A stretch of DNA of 64,000 bases from Heterohyrax brucei (taxonomy: Eukaryota; Chordata; Mammalia; Hyracoidea; Procaviidae). The stretch is taken from assembly GCA_028571685.1 (NCBI GenBank), contig CM053140.1:218569323-218633322 (forward strand). The letters are read 5' to 3'. The position numbers and the translations under genes are program-made. Positions 1 through 12,677 of the stretch are shown in pieces (position 1 is the first letter of the stretch; each line of letters begins with the position of its first letter). The notes beneath the pieces were generated by a model, which saw only the letters and a list, made by a program, of their open reading frames with translations, had not been told where the DNA came from and did not search any database.

Positions 1-365
1 CAGCTCTAAACAGTACAACTTGGCCCCCAGGAGGCTCCGAGGTGGGCATATCTTTAGGGCAATAAGATGATATTTCTCATTTATAAGGTTACAGAAGGAT
101 AGAAGAAATCTGCACACTAGAAGCCAAGTGGCCCAGCATTTCAGAATTCAACCAGGTGTCTCACGGTGAGCGATGTGCTTCAACATCAGAGATGCAACTC
201 CATAGGTGAGGGAAAACCCGGCAACTACATAGCCTGGAGCTTAAAATAGCTAACCAACTCCAGAGAGAAATGAAAAAAACAAACAAGGACTTTGAATCCA
301 TTCCAGTTTGAATCCCTGCTCAGAATGCTCATTTCTATCTACAGATGCAATGATTCAGAATTCAT

Positions 366-500
366 CTTTTAACATGATCACCAGATGATTCTTATGTACA
401 ATATGCTGAGAACCACGGGATGTACTACGGTTCTCCGAACTGGCCCCTAACCAGCAGCATTAGCATCCCCTGGGAATTTGTTAAAACTGGAACTTCTGAG
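366..500. mobile_element. MER5-type (hAT-Charlie) DNA transposon remnants
   Basis: Phrases typical of MER5 are present: a CAGATGATTCTTATG-like run, TGAGAACCAC, then GGTTCTCC...CATCCCCTGGGAATTTGTTAAAA. A 3' end and a second 5' end seem to follow one another. These are non-autonomous ancient elements with no coding sequence. Confidence 0.55.
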
Positions 501-967
501 CAGAGGTTTGAACTGGCACAAACAGGTTCAGAGCTCTCAGCAATGCAGCCACACTACACAGGACAGAGCAAAACATCCCCCCGTGGTTTCCAAGGCTGGA
601 ATCTTTACAGAAACAGTCCGGCACAATGTTCTCCCCAACAACCACTGATGGGTTCCAATCACTGAACTTCCCCACTAGGAGTCGAGACCTGAGCCACAGC
701 ACCACCAAGAATGTTTAGCTCCTGGTGAGGAGTCTTGATTCTCCCTTTCTCTCTACTCTTCACAGTGGGCTGCAGACTTCATCTAACACCTGCCCTGAAC
801 ACTGGCGGCCAGCTGTACAAGAAAGTCAAAAGTTTAGCTGCTTCAGACAGAAAAACTCCATCTAGCTCCTTTCCCCCCTGGGACTGTGCAAAAGTCACAC
901 CAATGAAACTTAACAGAGGCTTTTCTTTTCTCTGTCATTAAGTAACAAACACACCACTAATTTATAC
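501..967. other. Unassigned intronic sequence
   Basis: Non-repetitive-looking sequence. The short open frames on both strands lack codon bias or recognisable motifs. Confidence 0.4.
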
Positions 968-1122
968 GGAACCCTGGTGGCATGGTGGTTAAATGCTACA
1001 GCTGCTAACCAAAAGTTCAGCAGTCCAAAGTCACCAGGTGCTCCTTGGAAACTCTATGGGGCAGTTCTACTCAGTCTACAGGGTTGCTATGAGTTGGAAA
1101 CGACTCAACAGCAACAGGTTAA
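968..1122 (+). mobile_element. AfroSINE
   Basis: The order of motifs is the AfroSINE standard: ACCCTGGTGGCATGGTGGTTAA, CAGCTGCTAACCAAAAG, CTCCTTGGAAACTCTATGGGGCAGTTCTACT (positions 1045-1072), then GGGTTGCTATGAGTTGGAA and CGACTCAACAGCAACAGG. The first part carries tRNA-like A/B-box features and the last 45 bases match the 3' end of the afrotherian RTE LINE, which supplies its retrotransposition. Confidence 0.9.
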
Positions 1123-1146
1123 TTTATATGATGCCCATCTAGGGGA

Positions 1147-1305
1147 GGAAACCCCAGTAGCATAAGTGGGTAAGTGCTACAGCTGCTGACCAAGAGGCAA
1201 GCAGTTCAAATCCTTGACCACCCCTTGGAAACTCAAGGAAGCAGTTTCATTCTGTCCTATTGCACTGCTATGAATCAGAATCAACTTGACAGCAACGGGT
1301 TTTTG
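1147..1305 (+). mobile_element. AfroSINE, second of a head-to-tail pair
   Basis: Only about 25 bases separate it from the preceding copy. It shows AAACCCCAGTAGCATAAGTGG, the CAGCTGCTGACC box, TTGGAAACTCAAGGAAGCAG and TGAATCAGAATCAACTTGACAG. More diverged than its neighbour. Confidence 0.85.
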
Positions 1306-1639
1306 CTCTCTAGAGGAGAGACATCATTCCTTTGGGGACAAAGGCTGCTTCCACAAAGCTTGGAAGCTGTACCTTACATGCATGAAAAAACATAAGCAAC
1401 CACTAATTTGCCCTAGGTGAAACCCAGAAGGAAGCTCAAACCTGTTGACTCAGCTCCCAATCAAACAGACTGAGTGGGTGGCATCAATAAAGAAGTGTCA
1501 CTCAAATCCTTCCCTGGCAATATCTGCCAGGCCGTCTTAGAGATACAGGTGGGCCCAGATCCACTCATTGCTAAGTGAATTCTCCTGGCTACAAAACACT
1601 TCATCGCTAGGACTATCATCTCGCTGGATAATATAAAAG

Positions 1640-1838
1640 GAGTCCCTGTATGATGCTAACAGCTAATGCAGTAACCAAAAGGCTGGTGGGGCAAATCTAT
1701 CAAAGCTCCTCAAAAGAAAGCTCTAGCGATATACCTTCAAAATACCAATCACTGAGTATAAATCCTGTGGGGCACAGTTCTACTCTGACACACATGGGGT
1801 TGCCATGAGTCTGAACAGACTCTGTGGTAAACGACTGG
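1640..1838 (+). mobile_element. AfroSINE, long subfamily
   Basis: Starts near GGAGTCCCTGTATGATGC and contains the extra internal block typical of the longer type (GCTCCTCAAAAGAAAG, ATCACTGAGTATAAA). It ends with CTACTCTGACACACATGGGG and the TTGCCATGAGTCTGAA tail. Confidence 0.8.
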
Positions 1839-3085
1839 TCGGATACTAAAAAGGAGGTACAGGTCAATCTAGCAATCCTGGCTTTTATCCCCAATTCTCA
1901 GTAGAATTTTGAAACCTGGAAGGCTCACACAAATGTTTGTTAAACAGAAATGTCATAAATGTTATATTTTCTTCATACCCAGAATTTCAAAGTTATAATT
2001 TGTCCTTTTTCACTCCTGGAATCAATCCTGACTTCAGTTACTCTCCCAAGGATCATAGAAGCCTTGGGTAAAGACTGCTAGTTGTGCACCCAAAACTCAG
2101 CTCTCTTCTTCATAATCAGCGTACAAATCCCTGAGATTAACCCTGGCACATGACTATTTCCCAGACTCCTTTGCAACTAATTGTGACCACGCTGAGTTCC
2201 AGCCAAATGAGACACGCAGAGGCTGAAGTCACAGCTTCTTGGGCGGTAACTGCTCCCTCTTTTGATCCTTCCTCCTGAGTTGGAATGAAGAACACCTGAA
2301 GTTTCCAATTTTAATTCCTGATCCATATGCAGGTGCTGCAAAGGTAGCCTTGCCTAGAAAAATCTAGGTATTAGATTGCATTTGAGAACTATTCTAGTTG
2401 AACAACAACAAATACGTTCCCAGAATGTAGAGGTTAACTGCAAAGACATTTTTTAAACCCGCACTGGGGATCATACAGGGGATCATTTAATGACATGTTT
2501 GGCTCTGCTCTCTTTAGTCACCAGCATTTACAAGGAACTTTCAAAGAGTACTCTTAATGACTAAGGCTCCCCTTGGCACACTGTCAGACAGAAACCTCTA
2601 CTCTTCCTAAGAGCTGTACAACCCTAAACATAAAAGAAGGTGTGATGGCAACAATGTTTAAACTGAATATATACAGGTACTGCCAGAAGACCAGCAAGGC
2701 TCTGTAATGAACTCCTTCTGCAGCCCCTCAAAGTACAGGCTTGGAAGTTAATTTTTCTGGTAAACCTTTCACTAGGAAAAGAGCCAAGACAACAATTCAC
2801 TTATAATCATCTATAACTAGATCTTGGGTGGAAAAATGGTGTCTAAAATTCATGCTACAGGTGACTGAGGCACATACTCTGGCTAACAGGGGAACCCTGT
2901 ACAGGTGTCTGGGAACAAAAATGAACCCATACTCTCACCACATAGAAACAGATACACTCATACTAGCTACTGTGTTATCAACTAGCAAAAAAAAACCTTT
3001 TTCAAAAACAGTACAAAGTAATAACTGTAACACCAGCCCTGCCCTCTGACCAAATAACAAACTTAGTCTTATCGATAACATGAAT
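1839..3085. other. Intronic sequence, largely unassigned
   Basis: No gene-like reading. The stretch 2140-2290 (TGGCACATGACTATTTCCCAG, CTTTGCAACTAATTGTGACC) resembles an old dispersed mammalian repeat that I could not assign. The rest looks unique. Confidence 0.35.
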
Positions 3086-3090
3086 AAATG

Positions 3091-3587
3091 TGTCATGGAT
3101 TGAACTGTGTCTCCCCCAAATGTGTGTCAACTTAGCTGGGCCATCCATCAGTCCCAGTATTGTGTGATCTGGCCACCATTTTTTGTGATTTCTCTAAGTA
3201 TTGTTTTAAATACTGTCACTATGATGAAATGAGATGCAATGATGGCTCACTGACGATCTACAAGATCAGATAGGGTCTTAAGCCAATCTCTTGGAGAAAT
3301 AAACAAGAGAAGCAGCAGAAAGACACAGGGACCTTAGATCAAGAAAGTAGCGCCAGGAGCGGAGTGCATCCTTTGGATCTAAGGTTCCTGCTCTGAAACC
3401 CTCCCAGACCAAAGCAAGACTGGTAACGGGGACCTTCCTCCACAGCTCACTGAGACAGAAAGCATTCCCCTGGAGTCGGCACGCTAAAATTCTTCTAGCC
3501 TACTAGAGTATGAGAGAATGAGCTTCTCTTTGTTAAAGCCATTCACTTGTGGTATTTCTGTTATAGCAGCACCAGATGACCGAGATA
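3091..3587 (+). mobile_element. MaLR-type solo LTR (fossil)
   Basis: Begins TGTCATGGATTGAACTGTGT and ends with the phrase TTATAGCAGCACCAGATGAC, the layout of ERVL-MaLR LTRs. It carries a CTTCTCTTTGTTAAAGCCAT block near the 3' end. No internal region adjoins it, so it is a solo LTR, an old fossil without coding content. Related copies lie at 20824, 24681, 52321 and 58945. Confidence 0.8.
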
Positions 3588-5010
3588 ATGTGTGGAGGAA
3601 TACAAGCTAGAATGTGTGTCTTTACTATAACCTATAACCATGTATTAAGGTATGGGAAAACACGAAGGGGAAAAACTAGAAGGTAAACTGGGCCAAAACA
3701 AAAATTGTTGTACTGAGGGTAGGGACGCCCACAAGCCTCAAGTCAAGACAGAGCCTAGTAAACAGCTGCCACCAGGGAAAAACAAAACATCAAGATGGAA
3801 CTGTGCCTGGTATTCAAGTGGATATTTACGTAGCCCCACAACTGAATTATACAGTGCAAAACAATGATTAGTTTCAGCCTCTTGCTTATTGCACCTGAAT
3901 GAATGTAATATATGGACACTTCTTTGTAGTCTCCACAGGACAAACACAAAATGCACCCCACATATACCAAAATAAATAATTCAGAGAATGAATCTAGGCT
4001 CATTATTAGCACTGGTGAATGTGCTGCTTACAAAGCCCTTTCCAAAAAGACAGAAGGTACAAGTGCCTGCCAGAGTCCCAATTCATTACTGTCATGTGGG
4101 TAAAGGTGTGGCTAGGTCTATTTCCTTCTTCCTATTATTTGAGGGTTAGGAGGCAAATGGAGTGATCCAGCAAACTGAGGTCCTTCTCATGATCAATAAT
4201 ATGGCCATCACAGAAAGGATGGCCTAGAACTTGACATCCTGGGTAAGAGGTACAAAAATAAAGTCAATGTTTCTCGTTCTGTTTTTAAAAACTGAATGGA
4301 CATCATGTCCCTGTCCCTTGTCTTCCACCAACAGTCCCAACCCAGGCTGGTCCACTAATGGCCATCCAATGGGATCAGAAGGCTCCCAGCCATTAACAAT
4401 ATGTTTATACAGTGGTCCCAAGGAAATATTTTTTAAATTCCATGTCATGCTGGGGAACAGCTCCAAATTATCAGTTATCCATCAGTCCTGCTATATTTCT
4501 TGACAGAGTTTACCCTGACACAGAGTTTTTCCTCCCAGTAATTTATGAAAAGTGTGTCATGTTCTCTTCTTCGTGAATCACACACCCTGCCATCAGACTG
4601 GAGTGGTTACTAAGCAAACTCAACAAACTTTTATTATGAAAGAGTATCTGTCCTCTAGTCTGATGTTAAAAGACGTTTCTCAGGGAGGCACAGCAACTGT
4701 GCTTTCCAAAATGCCCAGCCTAAGGCTTTTCAGAAATTCAATAAAATCTTGTCAATTAGGATGAATTAAAAAAAAAACAAAACAGAATGGATAAAAGAGA
4801 GCCCACTATGCCAGCTGTATCCTCTACTAAATCTCGTCAAATTGAACGCCATGTAGTGGATAAAGATTTAATGTTGCTGTGATCACACAGCCTTGCTTTG
4901 TTGTACAAACTCTGTTAGTTAACTCTTCCTTTCCAGTATTCCTTACCCAAGCTGTGAAAAATCAAAAGACAGAATATCCGGTTATCGAAAGATTTCCTCT
5001 CCTTTTTTAA
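3588..5010. other. Unassigned intronic sequence
   Basis: No repeat family recognised with confidence. Opposed short open frames at 3738-4012 and 4224-4503 overlap on both strands and show no domain, so they are chance frames. Confidence 0.4.
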
Positions 5011-5023
5011 ATTTCTCCTTCAG

Positions 5024-5690
5024 ACTCTATGCACCTCTCACTGGTGAGTGGCATCTGGGGTCTTAAAAGCTGCGCCAAGCTGTCATCTGAGGGTACAGCA
5101 AATGGTCCCAACTCAACAGGAACGGATGATCACCGAGGCCAAGAATGACATGGGGAAAAGAAAAGCCAGAAGATAGAGGGACCCACGTGAGTGGGTCTCT
5201 ACATTGGCTTGTGACCAGCCACCACCAGTGACAGCCACGATGGAGCTCACAAAGTGGAGTCCCACTGGCAACAAGAGAATAAATAGGGGTGTACCCTGAG
5301 ATCTTCAATAAAAGACCACAATTGATGGTCCAGGTACTTCAGAGTTCCCCTGGGAGCATGGCCTCTGGCCCTGATGCTGCCTCTGTCCACAAATGAAGGT
5401 CAACTTTTCCGACAGCAATGAACTGGACTTGGCAACACACAGTGACTGTATCCTGTGGGAATTTTATGGTTCTATGCATCTACAGGATGTCATCCTGCTG
5501 ACCTCTTGCTGGAAGAAGGGGAGTGGGTGGAGAGTAGGGGATAGGAGACTGTTAGGAGGAGGATAGGACATGCATGGAGCAGAGAGGATGGGGGTGATGT
5601 CACTGGGCAGGGAGAACAGTAGGAGCTGCGTATAGGTAAGCACGTAAATTTATGTGGGAATGTACATTTTCATTCAATCATAAAAAAAAA
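5024..5690 (+). mobile_element. Afrotherian L1 3' UTR, 5'-truncated insertion
   Basis: Carries the family hallmark GAGTGGCATCTGGGGTCTTAAAAGC, then the CACTTTATGG-like region and the terminal TGTACATTTTCATTCAATCAT plus poly-A. An 11-base duplication flanks it: TTCTCCTTCAG at 5013-5023 and TTCTTCTTCAG at 5691-5701, one mismatch. This is a standard target-primed insertion. Confidence 0.88.
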
Positions 5691-6287
5691 TTCTTCTTCA
5701 GTTGATAAACTGGAGTTCATCCAATTTAAAACCTACTCTAGGAAACACCTTCTTACGAGGATGAAAAGACAATGCAGGCTAGGACAAAATGTCTGCAACA
5801 CACATATCTCACAAAGGACTAATATCTAAAACACATATAGTCAACAAACAGTAAAAAAAAAAACCCGCCCAATTAGAAAACAGAAAAAGCACGTAACATT
5901 TCACTGGAGAATAGGCAGATGACAAATAAACACATTAAAAGATGCTCATCTTTTCAGAAGCCATTGCAAAAATGTGAATTAAAACCACAATGAGATATCA
6001 CTATATACCTATTAGAATGGCTAAGGTGAAAAACAGCAAAAACATCGAATGCTGGGAAGGATGCAGAGAAGTTGGACCACCCATACACTGCTGGTGAGAA
6101 TATAAAACAGCACAGCAATCTGAAAAGCAATTTGGGGAGCTGCTTACAAAACTAAACATGCACTAATCATTTAACCTAGCAACTGCACTCCTGAATATTT
6201 ATCCTAGAGAAATGAAAACTGAAGTTCACATAAAAACTGTGGTACAACTACAAAATGGGAAACTACACAAAAAGAAAAGAAAAAAAC

Positions 6288-6441
6288 AAATCAGTTGCTA
6301 TCTAGTTGATTCAGATTCAAAGCAACCCTATATGACAGCATAGAATTGCCCTATAGGATTTCCAAGGAGCAGTTGGTACACTGAAACTGCTGAATTCTCG
6401 GTTAGTAGCCACAGCACTTAATCACTGAGCCACTAAGGCTG
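6288..6441 (-). mobile_element. AfroSINE inside L1M
   Basis: Antisense blocks CAGTTGCTATCTAGTTGATTC, CAAAGCAACCCTATATGACAG and GGTTAGTAGCCACAGCACTTAA. It interrupts the L1M ORF2 end, so it is younger than that L1. Confidence 0.8.
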
Positions 6442-6565
6442 CATGGGAAACTACTGAGCAATAAAAAAGGAACAGCTGATACACACAGTAGTTTAGATCA
6501 ATCTCCAGAGGGTTATGCTGAATGAAAAAAGCCATGTCCAAAAGGTTACATAATATAAAATTGTA

Positions 6566-6626
6566 TGTATGTATGTACACAGAGAGAGAGAGAGAGACAC
6601 ACAGACACATGCACACACACACACAT
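6566..6626. repeat. Compound microsatellite (GTAT, GA, CA)
   Basis: GTATGTATGTATGTAC is followed by about six GA units and then CACACACA runs. It lies within the 3' UTR of the old L1M and is likely to vary in length between individuals. Confidence 0.8.
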
Positions 6627-6915
6627 GAATGACAAAATTACAGAAATGGAAAACAGGTTAACAGGGATTAGGGACCAGGGGAGATAGTGAGCACATAGGC
6701 TATTAAACAGCAATAGGAGGGATTCTGGTGATGGAAATGTTCTGTAGATTCACTGTATCAGCATCTGTATCTGTGGTGATCCTGTAATAGTTAGGATGTT
6801 ACAATGTTATCACTGGGTGAAAAGTGGGTAAAGATTACACGGGACTGGTGTTATTTCTTACAACTACATGTGAAATTACAATTACTGCAAAATAAAAAGT
6901 TCAACTAAAAAATAT

Positions 6916-8249
6916 GTATGGCCATTCATTTTCTGTGTTTGATCTTTTTTTTCCAATTGAAGTATTTTATTGTGTTTTCAACGAAAGTTAATATAGCAAA
7001 CCAGGTTCCCACTTGCCAATTTCTACAATCTGTCCAGTAACATTGGTTACCTTTCCACAGTATGTCAACTTTCTCATCATTTCCATTCAAGTCTTTCTTT
7101 ATCCAGTAATCTATTTTCCCTGAACCTTTGCCTTCTTTGCTTTGGAGTAAATACTGACCAAATGGGCTCATGTGGATCATTTTTTAAATGAGTACAGTAA
7201 TCATGAATGATATCCATTTTATGAGCCAATCTGGTATTTAGCCAAAAGATGACCTCATGGAATAATTTTGGTTCAAAGTATAAAAAGAACCCAGGGTACT
7301 AATCTCAGGGAGTCTTCCATTTTAACTGGTCTAGCAATTCTAGACTTTTTAAAAAATTGTAGTGAAACCATTATTTTGCTCCCATACTATTAAGATCCAT
7401 CTATCGTGTTCCTGATCAAAATAGTCCAGTAGTGATAGCCAGGTACCCTCTAGTTGTTACAGTCTCAGAGTACATAACGCCCTGGCTTGTGTACAGAAAT
7501 TAAGTCTTACGGACTAGTTTCTACTCAGAGTCTTTGGTTTCCATCTTTATCTTTTATTCCACACATGCAGAAACCAATAACTGAATCTTCAAGACGGCTG
7601 TTTGTAAGCTTTTAAGACTTCAGACACTCCTTATCAAGCTAGGGTTTAGAACATGAACGTTACATACTACCATTATGCCCACTGACTGAGTTGTCCCCCA
7701 AGATTTCAAACCCCAATAAACCAAATCCCACAACATGTTTAGTTAAGTCTAATAAGTGTCTGTGTTTGTGTCCCCTATCATGCTTTATTCTATACATGAG
7801 TATATATGGATGTATACTTAGATATATATGTATCTGCATATAAGTATGTCTATATATACAAATACATACCTATACACCTGTATGCATTCTCACATACACA
7901 CGTCATCACACTCTTGTTTTTTACTTTTTGTTACACAGTTGTAGATATCATAGAAGTTACTAAAAATATTCTTTTTTCTTGCATACTTCTTAGTGACATC
8001 CTTTACCTTGGTCAAGATGTGCACACTTCATCCAAATTTGTTGCTGTATTTCCTACCACCAGAAATAACAAGTGTCTGCTCTCCAGAGGTCTTTTTTTTT
8101 TTCCTTTTTAATTTTAAATTACAGAAATCCAATCTCTCACCTTTCAAAATTCTTTTTTTTTCCTCATAGAACACTGTTAAGTAATCACTTGGATAGGGTG
8201 ATTGTATTTTGTACACTGGACAGGCGTGGGTTTTGGGGACTCATTAAAC
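6916..8249. other. AT-rich intronic sequence with TA/TG-rich simple stretch
   Basis: At 7798-7905 TATATATGTATG-like and TACATACACACG-like repeats make a degraded simple repeat. Poly-T runs occur at 8090-8110 and 8151-8162. No gene-like signal. Confidence 0.45.
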
Positions 8250-8668
8250 TGTGGCCCCTAGACAGATGTGTCTAGGTCCTAACCTGAAGAACCTCAGATG
8301 TTACCTTATTTGGAATAAGGGTCTCTGCAAATATAATTAGGGTAAGGATTTTGAAGCAAGATCATCCTGGATTAAGGTGGGCCCTAAAACCCCATAACAA
8401 TGTCCTCACAAAAGACACAGAGAGACACAAAGGACAGACATGTAAAAATATGTCTACAAGCCAAGAATACTAAGGATGGTCTGAGCCACCAGTAGTTAGA
8501 AGCAAGGAAGTGAAAAGATTTTTCCTCAGAGCTTTCCAGAAGGAATCAAGACTGACAGCATTGTGATCTGAGACTTCAGACCTACAGAACATGGCAGAAT
8601 AAATTTCTATTGTATTAAACCATAAGGTTTGTAATCATTTGTTTCAGCAGCCCTAAGAACTACTATAA
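8250..8668 (+). mobile_element. MLT1-type solo LTR (fossil)
   Basis: Contains the MLT1 series: CCTAACCTGAAGAACCTCAG, CCTTATTTGGAATAAGGGTC, AGGTGGGCCCTAA, then AGAATAAATTTCTATTG and CAGCAGCCCTAAGAACTA. An ancient ERVL-MaLR solo LTR that is clearly broken and lacks an internal region. Confidence 0.8.
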
Positions 8669-9006
8669 TTGTCAAATCCTGATGGGCAGGTTATACCTCT
8701 TTTTTTTATCACAGAAGATACCAGCACTTCCTTTAACTTCTTTTTATTCATATTCCTGAACATATTTTTCCATCTCCCCAAGGATACATGCCATGAAAAT
8801 ACATCGTTTTATTTTAGAACTATGTCCTGTAGAATTTTACTGTAATACAAAATCCTGCTACCCAGTGTACGGGAGTGTCCACATCCTCAAATATTCAGGT
8901 TAATAATTACCACAGGTGCCAAGCAGATCTACTAATTTTTAGACTTCAATTAGACTTGAAAGTAAAGAAGAAAACACAGCATAGAAAGTACATAAGAAAA
9001 CACAGC

Positions 9007-9251
9007 GATGGATGCACTTTATGGTTCTATGCATCTATAGGATATCATCCTGCTGACCTCTGGCTGGAGGAAGGAGAGTGGGTGGAGAGGAGGGGAAAGG
9101 AGGCTGTTGGGAGGATGAGACATGTATGGAGCAGAGAGGAATAGTGTGCTGTCACCGGGCAGGGAGAGCAGTGGAAGCTGCATATAGGTGGGCATGTAAA
9201 TTTATACGGGAATGTACATTTTCACTCAGTCATATTAAATTAAAAAAAAAG
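9007..9251 (+). mobile_element. Afrotherian L1 3'-terminal fragment inside L1M
   Basis: Starts GATGGATGCACTTTATGG and ends TTTTCACTCAGTCAT plus A-rich tail. The perfect 13-base duplication AAGAAAACACAGC lies at 8994-9006 and 9252-9264, so this is a clean 5'-truncated insertion of only about 245 bases. Confidence 0.93.
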
Positions 9252-9796
9252 AAGAAAACACAGCAATAAATCTTTATGACCTTGGATTAGCCAAGAATTC
9301 TTATATATGACAAAAGCATGAGCAATAAAAGAAAAAAATCGGACTTCATCAAAATTAAAACTTTTGTGCTTCAAAGGACACTACTAGCAAAGTGCAAAGA
9401 CAACCCACAGAATGGGAGAAATTATCTGCAAATCGAATGTCTGACAAGGCACATGCATCCAGAATATATTAAGAACTCTTACAACTTACTAGTACTGCCA
9501 ACAAAAATGAAAACATAATCCAATTAAAAATGGGCAAAGGTTCTGAACAGACATTTCTCCAAAGGAGACATACAAATGTGCAAAACAGCATATTAAAACG
9601 TATCTGACATACTAGTCTCCAGAGAAATGCAAATCCAAAGCACAGAGAGATACCACGTCACGCCTGCAAGGATGGCTAAAATCAAAAAGTCAGATTACAA
9701 ATGTTTCCAGGATGTGAAGAAATCTGAACCCTCATACACTGATCCAACCATCTGTGGAAAACAATCGGGCATTTCCTCAAATGATTAAACATACTG

Positions 9797-9981
9797 CTGT
9801 TCTTAGCTGCCCTGAAGTTAATTCCAAATCATGGATGACCAAATGTGTGCAGAGTAGAACTGCTCCAAAGGGCTTTCAAGGCTATGACAATTCAGAAGCT
9901 ATCACCAGTGAAAGTCTTCTACGGTGAATTAACAACGTTTCAGCTAGTAGTTGAGTGCTTAATCATTTCTACTATCTAAGG
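9797..9981 (-). mobile_element. AfroSINE, long subfamily, inside L1M
   Basis: Antisense text TTAGCTGCCCTGAAGTTAATTC, CAGAGTAGAACTGCTCCAAAG, GCTTTCAAGGCTATGACA and the tRNA-like end TTGAGTGCTTAATC. Diverged. Confidence 0.7.
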
Positions 9982-10537
9982 AAACAATCTAGAGCTGTTA
10001 TGTGATTCAACAATTCCACATCTAGGTATATACCCATGAGAAATGAAAATATTATCCACAGAGAGGCCTGTACATAAATGTTTATAGCAGTAGCATTCAC
10101 AAAAGGCAAAAGTAGAAAGAACTCAATGCCCATCAACAGACAAGTGAATAAACAATGTATGTTCATACCCACACAGCGAACCCAGCCATACACAGGGATG
10201 AAGTACTGATATACACGCTACAGCATACACAGACCCTGAAAACACTTTGCTGAGTGAAATGAAGCCAGTTATAAATGACCACACGCTAAATGATTTCATT
10301 CATATGAAAGTCTAGAATATGGAAATGAAGATAGAGTAGACTGAGTAGGGCTAAGGGAGACAGGTGATAATCCTGACAGCTAATGGATACAAAGTTTCTT
10401 CTTGAGGTGACCAAAATATCCCAAAATTGACTGTGGAAATGGTTTGCATGCCTGTCTGTGATATACTGAAAACCACTGAATTATAGTTAAATGGGTGGAT
10501 TCTATCTAAATGAATTCTGTATCTCAGTAAAACCAAA

Positions 10538-10683
10538 CCAAACCCATTGCCATCAATTCCAACTCATACTGACCCTACAGGGCAGAATAGGACAGCCCCA
10601 TACAGTTTCCAAGAAGGGCTTAGTGGATAACTTTCGGTTAGCAGCTGTAGCACTTAACCACTATACTACCAGGGTTTCCATAA
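10538..10683 (-). mobile_element. AfroSINE at the 3' end of L1M
   Basis: Antisense blocks CCCATTGCCATCAATTCC, CCCTACAGGGCAGAATAGG, TTCGGTTAGCAGCTGTAGCAC and ACTACCAGGGTTTCC. The L1M tail resumes on its right. Confidence 0.88.
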
Positions 10684-12138
10684 GGCTGTTTTAAACCACT
10701 GTTTTTAAATGATTTAAAAAAACGTAAAACTGTGTACTGGACTTTAAGCTACTGTTTCCGTGGTAACTGAGAAGTTACTTTCAGATCCAACAGAATGACC
10801 TGAGGTCTTCAAAATGAGAAGCAAACATAAGACTTCAGGCACATTTATAAAACTGCCATTTAGGGGTCAGAGTCAAGGTGGCAGACTAGACACAAGTTTC
10901 CTTAACTCACTCCAAAAACTAAGACCAGGATTGATAATTAAACGGAGACTTCTGGACACTCAGTGAGCCCTAGGACACAGCATAGGACTGTCATTTTGGA
11001 CTACATGCCACTGAATGGGAAACTTCTTCTCTTTCACAGACCACCGCTCTTGTTGAATGGCTGGCTCTTGTGGACTGATGGTAACTACCAGCTTTAACTT
11101 TTTTCCTTTTTGTTAGCCTGTGGCAGCGACTGGGCTTAACTGGCAGTGAAGTTCTGCCACACTGCTGACATGACCAGCAAGTGGAATAGCCACACTTTGA
11201 GAGCCTGGATCTGGACTCTGAGGACCACAGCCCCTCCACCCCTCTTTCCAAACCTCCACCACTGATTCAGCTATTTCCCAGCAGGCAGGAAGGCCTCTGC
11301 GAGATGCCATCTTGTCCAACTGGGAGGCGGAGCTGGGGTCTAATTCCCAGGCTAGGAGGCAGTGCCAGCTTGGGGAGCACTTCCCCAGAAGAAGTTTACC
11401 TTTCAGGTAGGGTCCAACACCTGATGGCAGCAGGGCAGTATCCTGTCCATACTCTGAACTAGATCACAGCATCTGGGGAAGGATGTAGAGGTGCCTCCAC
11501 TGCCAGATGGAAAGCAGGGCTTGCGCTCCTGACAGACTATTTATGGAAGCTGTCAGATAGCTTTCACCTTTCAAAATAAGACTACCTAGAGAAACAACTG
11601 TGCTGCAGCCTGACAGTTATCTTCTAATCTTGACTGACCCACAATGTAGGGTCAGTTGATGGCCTCCCAGTGACTCCGCAAGTAGGGCCATGTCTTTGTC
11701 AGCCAGGAGGCGGGGGCTGCTATCACAGAGATTCCACCGGGCCCAGTTGCTGGAGTATACAGAAGTAACTGGTGATCAACTTCTACTTCAGCTCCTATTA
11801 AGGCAACACCAGAGAAACTAAACAACCTCTAGATGCCCCAAATGCAACAGACGTTGGCCTGACACTTAAGGAAAACCCCAACCATGGCTCTAGAAAGCTC
11901 AAAAAAGAAAGAATCAAAGAACTTCCCAGATGAAGAAGCCTTTCTGAAACTAAAAGAACTATACAGAGAGCCTTCCTAGACATTATACAAAATTTAGCAG
12001 ACCAAAATGAAAAATTAAGCAAGCTGTTCAAACTGATAGAACTCCAGCATTCTGAAATCCAAAAGATCAATAAGAAAATTAAAGAATCAGAAAACTCGAT
12101 TCAAAGCCAAGAAAACAGAATTAAACAGACTTCCTCAC

Positions 12139-12677
12139 TTGGGAGACAGAACTGACACCAGCATTTCTGAGGCAAAATCAGAGAAAAAACACAAAAAAAA
12201 TGAAGAGGCATTAAGAAACATGTGGGACTCTATCAAGAAGAACAATCTACAATTAATTAGAGTTCCCGAACAGGAAGGGACACCTCAAAACACAGAGAGG
12301 ATTGTTGTTGACTTGCTGACAGAAAACTTCCCAGAAATTGTGAAAGAGAACAGAGATAGCCAAAACGCTTATCGATCACCATACAATATAGACCCCAAAA
12401 GAAAGACTCCAAGACATGATCAAGCTTAACAAAATGAAACATAAGCAGAAACTCAAAGGCAGTGGGACACAAAGCAAAGTTAACATTTAGACAGAAGCCC
12501 TATAGGCTTTCATCTGACTTCTCGGCAGAAACCATGTTGGCATGGAAGCAGTGGGGTGGCAAATTCGAAGCCTTGAAGGAGAAAAACTTCCAACCAAGAA
12601 TTATATATCCTGCAAAACTGCCTTTCAAATACGAAAATGATAAACAGAAACTCAGAGACTTTGTAAAAACCAAATGA
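12139..12677 (+). pseudogene. L1 ORF1 remnant
   Basis: Two adjoining frames (12139-12429 and 12462-12677) cover the middle and C-terminal part of an L1 ORF1-like RNA-binding protein. They include IKKNNLQLIRVPEQEG and DLLTENFPEI in the first, then AETMLAWKQWGGKFEALKE and KYENDKQKLRDFVK in the second. A frame change near 12430-12460 separates them, so it is a pseudogene. Confidence 0.75.

Larger units (their letters stand above)
5702..6915 (+). mobile_element. Old L1M fragment: ORF2 3' end and 3' UTR
   Basis: Opens with GTTGATAAACTGGAGTTCATCC, a conserved block of L1 ORF2. It continues through AATGAGATATCACTATATACCTA and CTGCTGGTGAGAATATAAA, then a 3' UTR ending GCAAAATAAAAAGTTC. Many stops interrupt it. 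A SINE sits inside at about 6288-6441. Confidence 0.85.
8990..10695 (+). mobile_element. Old L1M ORF2 3' portion, interrupted three times
   Basis: Resumes after the inner insertion with TCTTTATGACCTTGGATTAG and TTTTGTGCTTCAAAGGACAC, then ACAACCCACAGAATGGGAGA. It ends near ATCTCAGTAAAACC and AAGGCTGTTTTAAA. The L1 fragment at 9007 and the SINEs at 9797 and 10538 lie within it. Translated frames are short and broken. Confidence 0.85.

Noticed and set aside
968-1305. tRNA gene candidates from A/B-box-like words in the SINE heads
   Set aside because: No cloverleaf or anticodon arm can be drawn; these are tRNA-derived SINE promoters.
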